Below, piece by piece: positions 1 to 10,794 of a stretch of 64,000 bases of DNA. The position numbers were made by a program, and so were the translations under genes. The notes below the pieces were generated by a model. That model worked only from the letters and a program-made list of their open reading frames with translations, was not told where the DNA came from and searched no databases. The DNA comes from Zingiber officinale (lineage: Eukaryota > Streptophyta > Magnoliopsida > Zingiberales > Zingiberaceae): contig NC_055987.1 of NCBI RefSeq assembly GCF_018446385.1, positions 5,355,705-5,419,704 on the forward strand, in the 5' to 3' direction. Position 1 is the first letter of the stretch, and the number at the start of each line of letters is the position of its first letter.

Positions 1-42
1 AATAATAAAAAAGGGGGGAAAAAGAAAAAAAAAAGAGATTTA

Positions 43-326
43 GGTTTTTCAAAACCTCTGGTTCACCACTAGAAATGCCGAAAATAACAATGGAGAGTAT
101 ATTTGGATTTCTTGCAATTTTAGAAATCTACAGGACCTGAAATAGCTGCAATCTGAGGTCTCTAGGTCGATCAGTGAGTTTCGGTCAAAACCCACTGATG
201 GACCTAGAGAGCTCCGATTGCACCCATTTCAGTTACTGTAGATTTCTAATATTGCAAGGAGTTCAAATATACTTTCCATTGTTATTTTCGACATTCCTAG
301 TGGTGGACTAAAGGTTTTGAAAAACC
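43..326. repeat. Foldback MITE, copy 1
   Basis: The two halves are inverted copies of each other. GGTTTTTCAAAACCT (43-57) mirrors AGGTTTTGAAAAACC (312-326). The arms continue through CACCACTAG, the AATAACAATGGA block and the GACCTAGAGA block, meeting near position 185. Arms are about 140 bp, so the unit would fold into one long hairpin. No coding potential is seen. The superfamily cannot be assigned because no clear target duplication is visible. Confidence 0.75.
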
Positions 327-410
327 AAAAATGTATAGGGATTATTTTGCTGATTCTTTCTTTTTATATTTTAAGATCTTTTAGAAGTTGAAATAAATAA
401 TAAATATCAT

Positions 411-620
411 ATTTGAACTCCTTGCAGCATCAGAAATCCACAGGAATTGAAATGAGCCCAATCGGAACTCTCTAGGTCCATCAGTGACTTTTGACCGAAA
501 CCCATTGATCGACCTAGAGATCTCAGATTGTAGTCATTTTAGATCCACTGGATTTCTAAAATTGCAATGAGTCCAAATATGCTCTCCATTATTATTTTCG
601 GCTTCCTAGTGGTGGACTAA
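411..620. repeat. Foldback MITE, copy 2, left end missing
   Basis: This is a second, diverged copy of the unit at 43-326. It keeps part of the left arm (from about 411), the centre, and the right arm ending in GTGGTGGACTAAA. The outer GGTTTTGAAAAACC terminus is absent. Its right edge runs directly into the FAR1-like coding fragment, so it probably caused or accompanied that truncation. Confidence 0.65.
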
Positions 621-786
621 ATTCAGCTTCTCGTGCATATTGGTTATAGAACGAATATGTTTCCTCTAGTGATGAGAATTCCATTCCAATTTTTGGCTTT
701 CTATCATCTGCAACTTGGGGAATGAATTCTTGATCATCAACTCTATTTTCTTCCATTTCTAAGAGTCCTCGCATTATATTTGACAA
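621..786 (-). pseudogene. FAR1/FHY3-related N-terminal fragment
   Basis: The minus-strand frame opens with MSNIMRGLLEMEENR and reaches PKIGMEFSSLEETYSFYNQY. This is the start of a FAR1 DNA-binding domain (usual pattern P-x-IGMEF-S-x-EEAYxFYNxYA). FAR1/FHY3 proteins are MULE-transposase-derived transcription factors. About 55 codons remain. At 620 the frame runs into the foldback MITE and then stops within a few codons, so the zinc-chelating part, the MULE domain and the SWIM finger are missing. No further exon is seen on this side within the window. It is best called a remnant; a 5' exon of a gene continuing beyond the window is less likely. Confidence 0.6.
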
Positions 787-999
787 TAGATAAGTATATA
801 AATAAATAAAAATTATAACTTATTTTTTATAAAGTAAAAATGGCAAACAATTTGATAGAGAAAAGTCCTAAATTTAATAAGAAGAAATAAATATCCTATA
901 TCTCTGTTGCATTGAAAAACTAAATAAGTCCTTAAAGATGCCCTCTAAGTGAAACACAGCAAAGTATAAGTCCTTAAAGATGTTACCCTAGCTTCAGCT

Positions 1000-1235
1000 T
1001 ATCGCGACGAAAGAGGAAGGCGCCTGTGGGTGTTCCTCTTTTGCAGTTGCGTCGCGACGAAGGAGGAAGGGGCAGAAACCCTAGCTTTGGGCGGCCTGTG
1101 GGTGTTCCTCTTCTGCGGTCACATCGCGACGAAGGAGGAAGGAGAAATGAGGAAGGAGAAATCTGTGGAGTTTCCTCGCGGCTGTGGGTGTTCCTCTTCT
1201 GCGGCCGCGTCGCGATGAAGGAGGAAGGAGGAAGG
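1000..1235. repeat. GC-rich tandem repeat
   Basis: Three to four imperfect copies of a unit containing GTGGGTGTTCCTCTTCTGC, then GTCGCGACGAAGGAGGAAGG, occur in direct orientation with spacing of about 60-90 bp. Reading frames across it are simple products of the repeat and are not taken as genes. The flanks (787-999 and 1236-1360) hold nothing recognisable apart from a short TA run at about 1357-1370. Confidence 0.6.
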
Positions 1236-1360
1236 AGAAATTAGGGCTGCGGAAAACAGTGGAAAAAAACTAATATACTCTAAAAAAAAAGTGACGTAGA
1301 CCTGCCACGAGGGTAGGTCCGCAACAGTCCGGAAGAAACGTTCCGCAGCGGAACGATTAT

Positions 1361-1779
1361 ATATATATACTGTCTTTTAAAATTTTAAAACTAGCTCAAG
1401 TATCTCATCTTTACATTATTTTTTGTTTCAAACCTACCATCTTTTACTTTCTCTCGTCTTCTTTATAAAAAAAATTAATCATTCTTGGAAAAAAATCTAG
1501 GAAGCTTACGGTCGTTCAAAGTGCGAGCATTTGCTATCCATAGACTAAGTTTATAACTCTAATTAAATACTGTTAGTTGATAGATACAATTTTTTAGCAT
1601 GGAGAGGAAGGGAAAAAAAACTATGGTTAGGGAGTCTTAAATAAAAACCAACCAATCGATAATAAAATTATGACTTGTTAGCTATCAGCTTATAATTGTT
1701 AGATGCTCACTGGTCATGCGAAAGGCCGTCGTATCAGTCTTTTGTGATTTGTCTTCTTTTAAAATATGTAGGACTGTCC
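1361..1779. other. Intergenic, nothing recognised
   Basis: AT-rich sequence without a supported reading frame, RNA gene or repeat boundary. Confidence 0.5.
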
Positions 1780-2119
1780 TAGGGATCGCTAAGTTACCGA
1801 TTTGATACAATTTTTTTCACGTTCTTCTTAACAAAAACTGAGAGTAATAAAAGCAGCTAAAATAAAAAGATAAATTTTACACTTACAGTTTTATTTAGTT
1901 CGGGGCATGTGGCAACTCTTACTTCAAGGTCCGCGATCGACGATTATTTTCGTTGAACAATTGACTAGCAATTCGATAATTACAAAGAACATAAAAAAAG
2001 ATAATTACAAGTTTGCATAAAATAAATTATAATGACAATACAAAAATTTGATGTAGAGTGTAGTTGTCGGTGCAGCATCGTAACGTTGTAGTTGGAAGTC
2101 AGAGACGCACGACAAGCGT

Positions 2120-2923
2120 TTGAGCTTTGCAAGGCTAAGTAAAGTTAGGAGCACAAGAAGTCGAGCGAAAGACACAGCTAGCGAAAAGGATGGCACGGGA
2201 CATAACCGGCGGACTCGATGGGTCTGAGATATGAAGTGATGCGGAAGAATACGCGGGAGGACGAGAAGGAGGTGCACGGCGTTTTCGTGGGACGAGAAGT
2301 CGGAGCAGAAGTTTGTTCGAAGGTCGGAAGTTGGTTCGGGTGAGCTCTATTCCGGATGACCGAGATCACCCAAGCGGAGCTGGAGTCGGAGCGGAAGACC
2401 CGAACCCAAGTAAGCGGAGCCATAGTGGAAGAACCTCGAACCAAATAGTTAACATGAAGTTAACTTGGATCCGGGCGCCCGAAGCAAGCTTTTATCCGGA
2501 ACGCGACATAGTGCGTTCTGGTGCGACGGGGATAAAAGTTTATCCCTTCCCAGGTGGCTGGAACCCTTCCAGGCGCCCCGACAGACACCTCAACTAGGGC
2601 TATCAATACAGCTCTGGTCCCAGAATGTCAGAACAACACTTGTAATTCATTTCTTTTCAATCTTGTTCTGTAACTAAGTGCTTTAATTGCTGTAAAAAGG
2701 CTTCTCCGCCTGAAGGAGAGTTTAGTGTGCTTTCATCTTCCTTGGATTAACAACCTCTCCGGTTGTAACTAAGTAAATTCTGTTGTGTCTCTTCCTTTCT
2801 TTAATTAGTCTTTTATTTTTTATGCAAGTGTTAGATTTATTAAAGCTATAAAAGTTCGAGGAAGGTTTGTTTTTATTTGCAGGTTCATTCACCACCCTCT
2901 AGCCGGCTGCCAAGGATCCAACA
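2120..2923 (+). mobile_element. A-type LTR fragment, plus orientation
   Basis: The stretch resembles the reverse complement of the A LTRs at 45789-46668 and 50716-51582. Shared blocks include GAGCGAAAGACACAGCTAGCG, TGGTTCGGGTGAGCTCTATTC and GATGACCGAGATCACC. The end has the usual R/U5 look: CTTCTCCGCCTGAAGGAGAG, then TTCATTCACCACCCTCTAG, ending GATCCAACA at 2923. The palindrome CGGGCGCCCG occurs near 2470. The left edge is not sharp and I found no target duplication, so it may be truncated. Reading frames inside it are shadows of the LTR. Confidence 0.6.
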
Positions 2924-3740
2924 CCTCTAACTTGGTCTGAGGCACCTCCAACTGCAAGAGTTATCCCCTAAGCTTTAGACTTGATAAACCTAGTAAATTG
3001 TGGTTTCTATCCATTGGAGGGCACCTCCCAAGTGCTCCGAGGTGTCTCCACATCAAGCTCCAGGGCACCTCCAGCTACATGGGAGGCACCTCTGCCCTTT
3101 CTGCGCGGGGTCTTCAGCCAAGACATCCAAGGCGCCTCCAACAACACAGGAGGCGCCTCGAGCACTATTCACCTGAGCTATTCTTTGTGCATTCCACTCC
3201 TGCAAAATATGCTAGTAAAAATACCAATGATACTCTGCAAAATAAATTAGCATAATATAAAATAGTATTTATTAATTAATTTGATAGTATCAGAACTGTC
3301 TGATTTTGACTTTTAGATTTCCCATAAAATCCTAGGTCGAACCGGCATCTATTGTTCCCTTAATGGGGAATGTATCCCCACCTACTCCTCTTAAGAGAGT
3401 TTACCTGATGTTAAATCGGTCCCCTAGATCGTTTGAACTTTTGTTTAGCGATCTTGACTCAGGACTTCCACTGGATGTTCGATCCCCGATCTGTCCAAAC
3501 TTCTGCCTTATGTCTATGACCCCCAAGACTTTCACCAACTGTCCTCGACCCATAGGATTTTCCACTCGACATCCTCGATTAGCTAAGACTTCTGCCCAGT
3601 CCTTTGGACTAGGATTTCTTTGCCTAGCCACAATTAAGGCTTTCCACCTCCACTTAGGGATTGGTACCTCCATGGGGGTGCTCATGGGGGCCAGAGCCCT
3701 GGTCAACTGGTTGGAATTCTATCGGAAAAGGGCATGTCGC

Positions 3741-4324
3741 TAGGGCTATAAACAAGTCCAGCCGAGCCGAGCTTTGGGGTGTTCTAGCTTGTTTGATAAG
3801 ATAACCAAGCCGAGCCGAGCCGAGCTTAAAATGAACCAAGTTTTTAAAATAAGTGTTCAAGCATGGCTTCGTTTATTTTTTATGAGCTTGAGCTTAGTTA
3901 GTTTAGATGTTATCAAACTCTCAATTCAAGCTTGGCTTGAGCTTGGTTCGAGGTTGGCTTGAGCTTGGTTCGTTTAGATGTTATCAAGCTCTCAATTCAA
4001 GCTTGTTTGATTGTTTGAAACTTTTAGTTGTTTGATTGGTTATTGAGCTTGATAATTTAAATTTATTTATTTTATTTTATTGTTTATTTAACATATTGAA
4101 AAGAGTTTTATTAATGAATATAGTTCTTGAATATTGTTCACGAACATTGTTCACGAATGTTAACAAGCTGAACACATATGTGTTCAACCTTGTTTATTTA
4201 GCTTAACGAGATGTTCAAGCTTGTTTGTTTAATTAATCTTATGTATATTGAACGAACATAAACAAACTCTTATCAAATCGAACACCAAGCTTGTTCATAA
4301 ACGCTTGGTTTATTTACAGCCCTA
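3741..4324. mobile_element. hAT-type MITE
   Basis: The terminal inverted repeats are TAGGGCTATAAACAAG on the left and, read inward from the right, TAGGGCTGTAAATAAACC. The 8-bp flanks are CATGTCGC (3733-3740) and CATGCAGC (4325-4332), 6 of 8 identical, which suits the 8-bp duplication of hAT elements. The inside is repetitive (GCCGAGC, GAGCTTG and GTTCACGAA motifs) and has no transposase. It is therefore non-autonomous, and old, since the target duplication has decayed. Confidence 0.75.
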
Positions 4325-4871
4325 CATGCAGCTAAAGAAGGGTTGTGCACTTTTCGATCTCCCACATTATTTAGTACCCGGAGATCGCTTCCAGATTAGC
4401 TCAGGATAGCTGGAGATATAGGAAGATGTCGAGACAACGTGATTCAACAATGATTAGATGCCATGATTACTGTGATTACATGTGCGATGATGGAGCACAT
4501 GGATGTGTGAGATCGATGTGCGACTGTGATAGTCTATGTATTCATGATAGGTTTGAGATTCTGTTGACGGTGATGTAGGTTGGTGTATTTGCGCATACAA
4601 TAGCCCATGTAATAGGTGCTCTACCTCGTGCACCAACCACTAAATAGTACGACGAGTACCTGTTGGGGTAATTTCCCTAGGTCAAGGTTAACCAGTTTGA
4701 CTAAACTTGAGTTGAGTCAAGCTTGAGTCAAGATTTGAGTTTTGATATTTGATAATATAAGGAGATTGCTGGAGCAATCATCCGATTATGGAGATGATCA
4801 AAGGGTTGACCAGGTTGATGAGAATACAAGTCAAGTAGGTCAAGGTTGATAGGAGACTTGATTGGGAAAGT

Positions 4872-5190
4872 CCTAACTGGATGTTGGGCATTTGGAAAGT
4901 CCTGGTGTGGAGCCAGGCAGTTGGAAAGTCCAAGTCTGATCTTGGCAAAGGAGAAAGTCCTGGTGAGGAGCCAGGCAATTGGAAAATCCTGGTAAAGAGT
5001 CAGGCAATTGGAAAGTCCAAGTGTGATCTTGGCAAAGGAGAGAGTCCTGGTAAGGAGCCAGGCAATTGGAAAGTCCAAGTGTGATCTTGGCAAAAGAGAA
5101 AGTCCTGGTGAGGAGCCAGGCAATTGGAAAATCCAAGTGTGATCTTGGCAAAGGGTGTAAGTCCAAGCATGTGGTCTTGGCAAGGCAAGT
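4872..5190. repeat. Covarying inverted-repeat array in LTR H
   Basis: Short stems follow one another: CCTGG(4901)/CCAGG(4913), CCAAG(4930)/CTTGG(4941), CCTGG(4959)/CCAGG(4971), CCTGG(4988)/TCAGG(5000, one G-U pair), CCAAG(5017)/CTTGG(5028), and more up to about 5190. Loops are 6-8 nt. Two arm sequences alternate and each is matched by its own partner, so both sides of the stem have changed together. Confidence 0.75.
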
Positions 5191-5433
5191 CATGGTGGTA
5201 TGACTTGACAAGGAAGACCCGACAACTAGGATGAGGCCGAAGGAAACCCCTGAAGGCAAGGCGTGAAGGATGGGGAGATATTCGAGGGGCGCAAGACTAA
5301 TGGAGGAAGCTAGAAGGCTAGTTCGAGGTTGGTCGGGTGTGGCCAAATGCTAGGCATGGAGACCCAACAGGTCATGGTTGACCGAAAGTTGGGTTTGGGA
5401 CTTTGAACTTGAGTTTGAGTCAAGTTCAAGGTG

Positions 5434-5790
5434 TTCAATCGATCGGGCGATCGATTGAACAGGGTCCAAATCGATCGATCGATCGATTTGGATTGTGCTG
5501 TGATTTTAAGAAGGCCTAATCGATCGGTCAATCGATTGGGATGTGAAATCGCGAGCACAGAGACTTTTCCAATCGATCGGGCGATCGATTGGGAGCTGTC
5601 AATCGATCGGTCGATCGATTGGGCAGCAGAAGCTCTCGCGTGATCGCGAGAGCAGAAAGGTTCTGAATTGATCGGTCGATCGATTGGAAAGTGACCGTTG
5701 CGCAGGATGCAGGTGATGGACGGCTGCGATGAAGCGGTGCTGACGTGACAATCGATTGGGTATGAATTGGATCGATTGGGAGCATTGTTT
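5434..5790. repeat. ATCGAT-type palindrome array in LTR H
   Basis: At least six long palindromes built on TCGA or ATCGAT cores occur here, about 30-60 bp apart. The one at 5466-5491 is a perfect 26-bp palindrome. Others lie near 5434-5459, 5518-5541, 5569-5592, 5600-5623 and 5667-5690. Most have the form CAATCGATCG-NN-CGATCGATTG. Confidence 0.85.
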
Positions 5791-6505
5791 AAAGCCTGGG
5801 AGAAGCGTTTTCTCCGCATATCTTTGCGATTTCTTCCTGCGGTTTTCTGCGATCTTCACCAGCGATTTCCTCCGAGTTTCTTGCTTGTTCTTGAGGGTTC
5901 TTGGAGTGCATCTCTAAGATTCAAGAGGCAACAACAACACACATCAAGTAAGCAAGAAGAGTGTGTTTTCACTTGTATTTTTTTATTTCTCTTCTTGTGT
6001 GAGTTGTATTTGTGTGTTTGGGTTTATACGAGACTTCTCCGCCTCCGGCTGCAATCGAGAAGGAGTATTTCATAGTGGAGGAGTGAGTCAGTGTGTGGAT
6101 CCTTGGATTAGTCATCTCTTCTTGAGGTGGATACCAAGTAAATCCTGCTTGTTAGCATTGTATAGTTTGTCTTCAAGTTGTATTCCGCTGCAAACCATCA
6201 AGACAAACTATACACCGCTATTCAACCCCCCCCCCCCCTCTAGCAGGTACAAAGGTCCCTATAGTACCCACACTGATCCAATAGTTGTCTAGATGTGATG
6301 TGATTGGGGCTCACCGTTTCATTGGCATGTATGTGTTTTTTCGATGATATCTATTTACCTTTTCATAAAAAAAACTAGGGGTTCCCACCTGCCTCGTATT
6401 CACTTAGTCAAACTTATTAAAACTACAATAACCTTTAATTTTGAACCCTTTATCATTATCAAAACTTGAGTTCAATCATCTAGTATTTCCTACACCAACA
6501 CTTGG

Positions 6506-8019
6506 ATGGTAGATTGCTACATAGAATGAATTCCTAGGGAATAATCTCTTGGAAAATACAATCTCTCCTAGCTAAAGAGGTTGTTCGCAAGCACCTATCA
6601 TAATCCGTCTCAAGTTATATGAAGAGAGATGAATTATGGAGTCAATTTATAGGTGACCGTCAAATGACTAATGAGTGGAAAGTATTTTTTTTCCTAAGTA
6701 TATGCACCCGCCACCCATAGTATATTTAGAAAATATTATGAGATTTTATATATGCTATTAAATCACTTCTTGGTATAATTTTCAAAAATATGAAAGGTAA
6801 AACGTAATCTATTACATATTTACTGTACAAATATTTGCAAAATAAGGGGCAAAATGTAATTGCATCCTTCTGTCCGCCCGAACCGAGAGAGTTGAACTAA
6901 TTTTAATCCCAAACTACCGTCGCGATCGCCAATTCCTCCCGTGCCCTAGACGCTCCCTCTCTTCTCCCCGCTCACTGCTTCACGCTGCCCTCGCTTTCCT
7001 CCTTAGCCCCGCACGCATCCCGTAGGCGATCTCCTGCCCACCTACCAGAAGCTCCGGCGATCGCCCTCATCTTCAATCGGTACTTCTTCTCTTCGTGATT
7101 GGAACATCGAGCATGCATCCCCGCGTACAAGTTTGCCTTTTGAACTTCAAACGGTAACATTTTTGTTATTTTGGCTGCGATATGTAGCGCCCATTCTCGT
7201 TCCGAGCAATAAATAGGTCGAAGGCACAAATTGGTTTCGTTTTGGATCTTTTCCCGTGATTGAATTGTAATAGTTACATTTCTGTAACTTGTCACTGTGA
7301 GTTTGAAAAGCATTGATTCCAGAACCAGAAATCTGTGCACAGCAACACTTCTCGTAGCAAGATTTCATTTTTATAATCGAATTCGTTTTCTACTGCCCCT
7401 GTTCTTTTCTCCTGGAAACGATGTCTTGACATATAAGATGAATATAGCTTGGCATTTTTTTTATTCTGTAATAGTTGTATTTTTTCTTACGATACAAAGT
7501 TTGTCATGCATGCTAGATAGTGATTATTAGACCCAGTTGTGTTTCACGGTTATGTACCTGTTAATTCATGTTAAAGAAAGAAAGTAAAGAAAGGATGTCC
7601 TTCACTTGGATCATGTCTTCACTCAGACTCTCAGAATGTGTGTGGGGTGCAATCAACTGCCACATGGCTAATCCAGCTGAAGCATGAGCAATTAAGGGAA
7701 CAGATTGTAATGGATATGAATTTACATTTTAATTCTTAATCTGAATTTGATGCTATATATTTGCTTTATCAAGATTATTGTTAATTGGTGATATTTTGGT
7801 ATTTGAGTTGTTGAGTTATAATGGGTTTCTTTTGTGACATAAAAGCAATAATATATTCTTTGGTTGTTTACTATGTTTTAAACTTTACTCTGTTTCATTT
7901 TTTTTTATACTGCTTTCAGCAGAAGTTGTAACAAACAATAGGAAGACGTCAATTATTGCATGGTGGCATAATCATCAAATGACTGCAGTGGTGCCATTTT
8001 GTTACCATATGTCGAAATT
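6506..8019 (+). promoter_or_regulatory. Probable 5' UTR and promoter of the Harbinger-derived gene
   Basis: 6506-6840 holds nothing recognisable. From about 6880 the sequence turns pyrimidine-rich and GC-rich (CTCCCTCTCTTCTCCCC), which is typical of a plant 5' UTR. A branch of pyrimidines ending TTTCAG at 7919 precedes the first coding exon, so one or more 5' UTR introns probably lie between about 7080 and 7919. Exact transcription start and splice sites in this leader cannot be fixed by eye. Confidence 0.4.
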
Positions 8020-9961
8020 ATGAAATTAATGGAGGTACATTGTGACACCCATCAGCATGTTGACAAACCATTGTTGGAAAGTAGCGAACGTAAAGCAAAG
8101 GTTCGTCTTGAGTTGTTAAGGAGATTGACTAATGATCCTGAGTTGTGTCATAATACTCTTAGAGTGAGTCCACCGGCGTTTGTTCAACTTTGTAATCTTC
8201 TAAGAGCTACAAAACTTGTGAAGGCTAATAAGAATTCATCAGTGGAGGAAAAAGTAGCAAAATTCTTGTACTTGATAGCACATGATGTAACCACTAGACA
8301 ACTTTCATTTTTTTTCCGACGGTCAACTAGAACTATAAGTACCCATTTCCATGAAGTTCTAAGAGCAGTTATTAGCATGCACGAGAAATTTATAAAACAA
8401 TCAGATCATAGATCAGAACTACCACCAGAGATTGGCAATAGTAGTCCATTCACATCATATTTCAAGGTAAATTCATGATGAACTCTATCAATTGCTAACC
8501 GTCATATGTGTTAACATCCATTTAATTCATGGATATAAATGCAGGACTGTATTGGTGCAATTGATGGTATACAAGTTAGAGTAAAGATACCTAGTAAGGA
8601 TGCACCGAATTTCAAAGGAAGGAAAGGATGGCCTACAACAGACATTTGGGCAGCATGTTCATTTGATTTATGTTTCACGTACATTCTCACTGGTTCAGAA
8701 GAGACTGCATCAGATTCAAGAATTTTGAAAAATGCCATTATAAGAGATGAATTGGTAATACCAGAAGGTATTTTTCTATTGAGAAAAAAAAATATCTCTA
8801 ATTCACTTTGAAAGAGTTTAACAAATATTTCCATCATCTTATTCCTATAGGAAAATTCTACTTAGTTGATGATGATTTCATGTTGAAAAGTAATCTACTT
8901 GCACCATATCCTAGAGTTCGTTATCACTTGAAAGAATACTCGCAGTGTGGTCCAGAAAATGCAGAAGAATTATTTAACCTTACACATGCATCCCTTCATA
9001 TGGCAATTAAACGTGCATTTGGGGTGTTGAAGAAAAGATTTCCTATTATAGCTAGTGGAACTGAACCAGATTATCCTATTCGTACCCATATCTGTATCAT
9101 CGTAGCATGTTGTATTTTGCACAACTTCTTAATGGGTGTTGACCCGAATAACCGATTGATTGAAGAAGTAGATGCAGAATTGATGAATGCTACTATTGGT
9201 AGCTCTGCTGCTATTGGTCTTGGTAATGAAAGACAAGATGAAGAATTTAGAAGGGGCATGCTATTGAGAGAAAACATAGCTAGAGCAATGTGGAGCGATT
9301 ACACAGTTAATGAACTTATTAAGGTTTGTTATTTATTTCATCATGCATATTTCTTTGCAAATGTTTCTATTATGATTATATCAATGATGTGTTTTTTATT
9401 CTAATGTAAATATAGGAGAAACCACAGGTAAAAGAATGGTGGACAGCACCCATCCACAACTACGACAAGTTGTATACACCCTTTGCCCCTGATCGTGCAG
9501 CAGCTGAAGATGTTTTTGCTGGTGCATTCTTCAACACCGCTCCTGAAGAGGAGACTCCACAAGACCCATTATTGGAGTGTAATGGTGTCAATTTTATAAA
9601 ACCATCTGGTGAAGGAAGCCCAATTTTAGATGACCAAATGCCCAGCAAGTTCAAGAGGAAAAGATCAGCAATGAATGAGACAAATGATAAAAATCTTCAG
9701 GATTCAGAAATCAGACTACTTCGAATAGCAACAGCTCTTGAAAAAGGTAAACTCAAGATCAAGGAAGTTGACAATCCTACAGCTGAAGAGTTCTCAAGAA
9801 AGGAAATTTTTGCAGAGCTAGAAAGATTGCAAGTTGATTCTTCAAAGATCATAGATGCATACTTGCTCCTCTCAGCAGACAAAGAGAAAACAAAGACATT
9901 TTTTGGAGCTCCCGAATCATACCGATTGAGTGTGATTTATAAGATGATGTCTCAACTCTGA
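8020..9961 (+). CDS. PIF/Harbinger nuclease-derived protein fused to MYB/SANT-like partner tail
   Basis: Coding exons are 8020-8466, 8545-8767, 8851-9323 and 9416-9961. All junctions are GT-AG and keep frame, giving 562 aa. Exons 1-3 encode a HARBI1/ALP1-like DDE nuclease (DDE_Tnp_4 type). It has an N-terminal helical region with a FFRRSTRTISTHFHEVL segment, then IGAIDG (Asp156), ASDSRIL (Asp206), YLVD (Asp230), and FNLTHASLHMAIKRAFGVLK. In relatives the position before RAFG or RxFG is normally Glu; here it is Lys277, so cutting activity is doubtful. Exon 4 looks like the C-terminal part of the separate Harbinger ORF1 MYB/SANT-like protein (YDKLYTPFAPDRAAAEDVF, a basic KFKRKRS stretch, and FFGAPESYRL near the end) without its MYB domain. 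ATG 8020 is chosen because the frame upstream has no other ATG after the acceptor. No terminal inverted repeats are seen, so a domesticated gene is plausible; a recent pseudogene remains possible. Confidence 0.7.
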
Positions 9962-10794
9962 AAAGGACAAGTTAGTATTTGTGTGATGTGGCTTTGTATG
10001 AACGTCTCCTCTGCATGGTTGCTGGTTTTGAGACTCAACTAGTAAATATTTGTTACTCCAGTTCCTAGTGCTCGAGAAAAGTGTAATTGTTTTTTGAGTT
10101 GTTTTTAGTTTGCTAATTATTTGTCGATAGTCATGCAACGTTACTGAATTCCAGAAGATTTAGTCATGTTCTTTTTGCAGCTCATGCTGGTCCTACCGTA
10201 GCAAATTATCTGCTACAAGAGTTCCAAGTTCTATATAGATTGTGTGGAGTCTTTTCAAACTTTGTTATAAAAAATTGCATCGCATTGTCACTAGCTTGGC
10301 AGTGACTATATAAAATTTTTTTCCCCCCTATTGTTCTATTTTGAGGTGGAGAAGAATCTTGAAATAAAATTATTACTTTGTGATAAAAAAATTACAAATT
10401 CAAATCCTAAAAATAACCTCTTGTATAAATTAAAATAAAATTACATACAATGTAACCTTCCTCAAGACCTCACATGACTGTAAACTTTGTGCACCGGATT
10501 ATTTTTTTTTTTTATCTTTTTTAGGTGGAATTTTTGCATTCCAATTGCACAGATTTTATAATAAACCTTTTTGGCCATGAGTAATTACTTTTCATAATAG
10601 TTCTTAATCCAAAATCCACTTACAATATGAAAATAACTATTGTCAAAAAAGGTAGGGGTTTAATATGCGTTTCAATCCTCTCTTCATAAAATTCTAAAAG
10701 AGAAAAAAGGTATCAGAAATAGACTTTGGAACATGATATGTTTCCAATTTTTTTTTAAGCAATTGAAACAGATCCCCAAGTTTTTGAGAACGGC
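9962..10794. other. Convergent 3' flanks
   Basis: This holds the 3' UTR of the plus-strand gene (AATAAAAT near 10362 may be its poly(A) signal) and the 3' UTR of SRP68 on the minus strand. Between them is AT-rich sequence with T runs at 10500-10515. No further gene or repeat is recognised. Confidence 0.45.

Larger units (their letters stand above)
4661..6263 (+). mobile_element. Solo LTR H
   Basis: It starts TGTTGGGGTAATTT and ends CCCTATA, with a perfect 5-bp direct repeat GTACC at 4656-4660 and 6264-6268. No internal region or second LTR is present, so this is a solo LTR left by LTR-LTR recombination. The layout matches other LTRs in the window: an inverted-repeat array in the 5' third, a palindrome array in the middle, CTTCTCCGCC and GGATCCTTGGATTAGTC blocks, then a TTCAACCCCCC tract near the end. 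Confidence 0.8.
1780..6505 (-). mobile_element. Old SIRE-like LTR, heavily interrupted
   Basis: Pieces collinear with the LTR of element D are scattered here. They are TTAGTTCGGGGC...CGCGATCGACGATTATTTTCG near 1890-1950, the GAGGCGCCTC-rich part with the TACTCCTCTTAAGAG block at 2930-3730, and the terminal part ending TCATTATCAAAACTTGAG...CACCAACA near 6400-6505. Together they look like one D-type LTR on the minus strand. It is split by an A-type LTR (about 2120-2923), a hAT-type MITE (3741-4324) and solo LTR H (4661-6263). The outer start near 1780 is uncertain. No internal coding domain is present. Confidence 0.55.

Noticed and set aside
4728-5346. Minus-strand frames of 150 codons in LTR H
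   Set aside because: These are periodic products of the inverted-repeat units.
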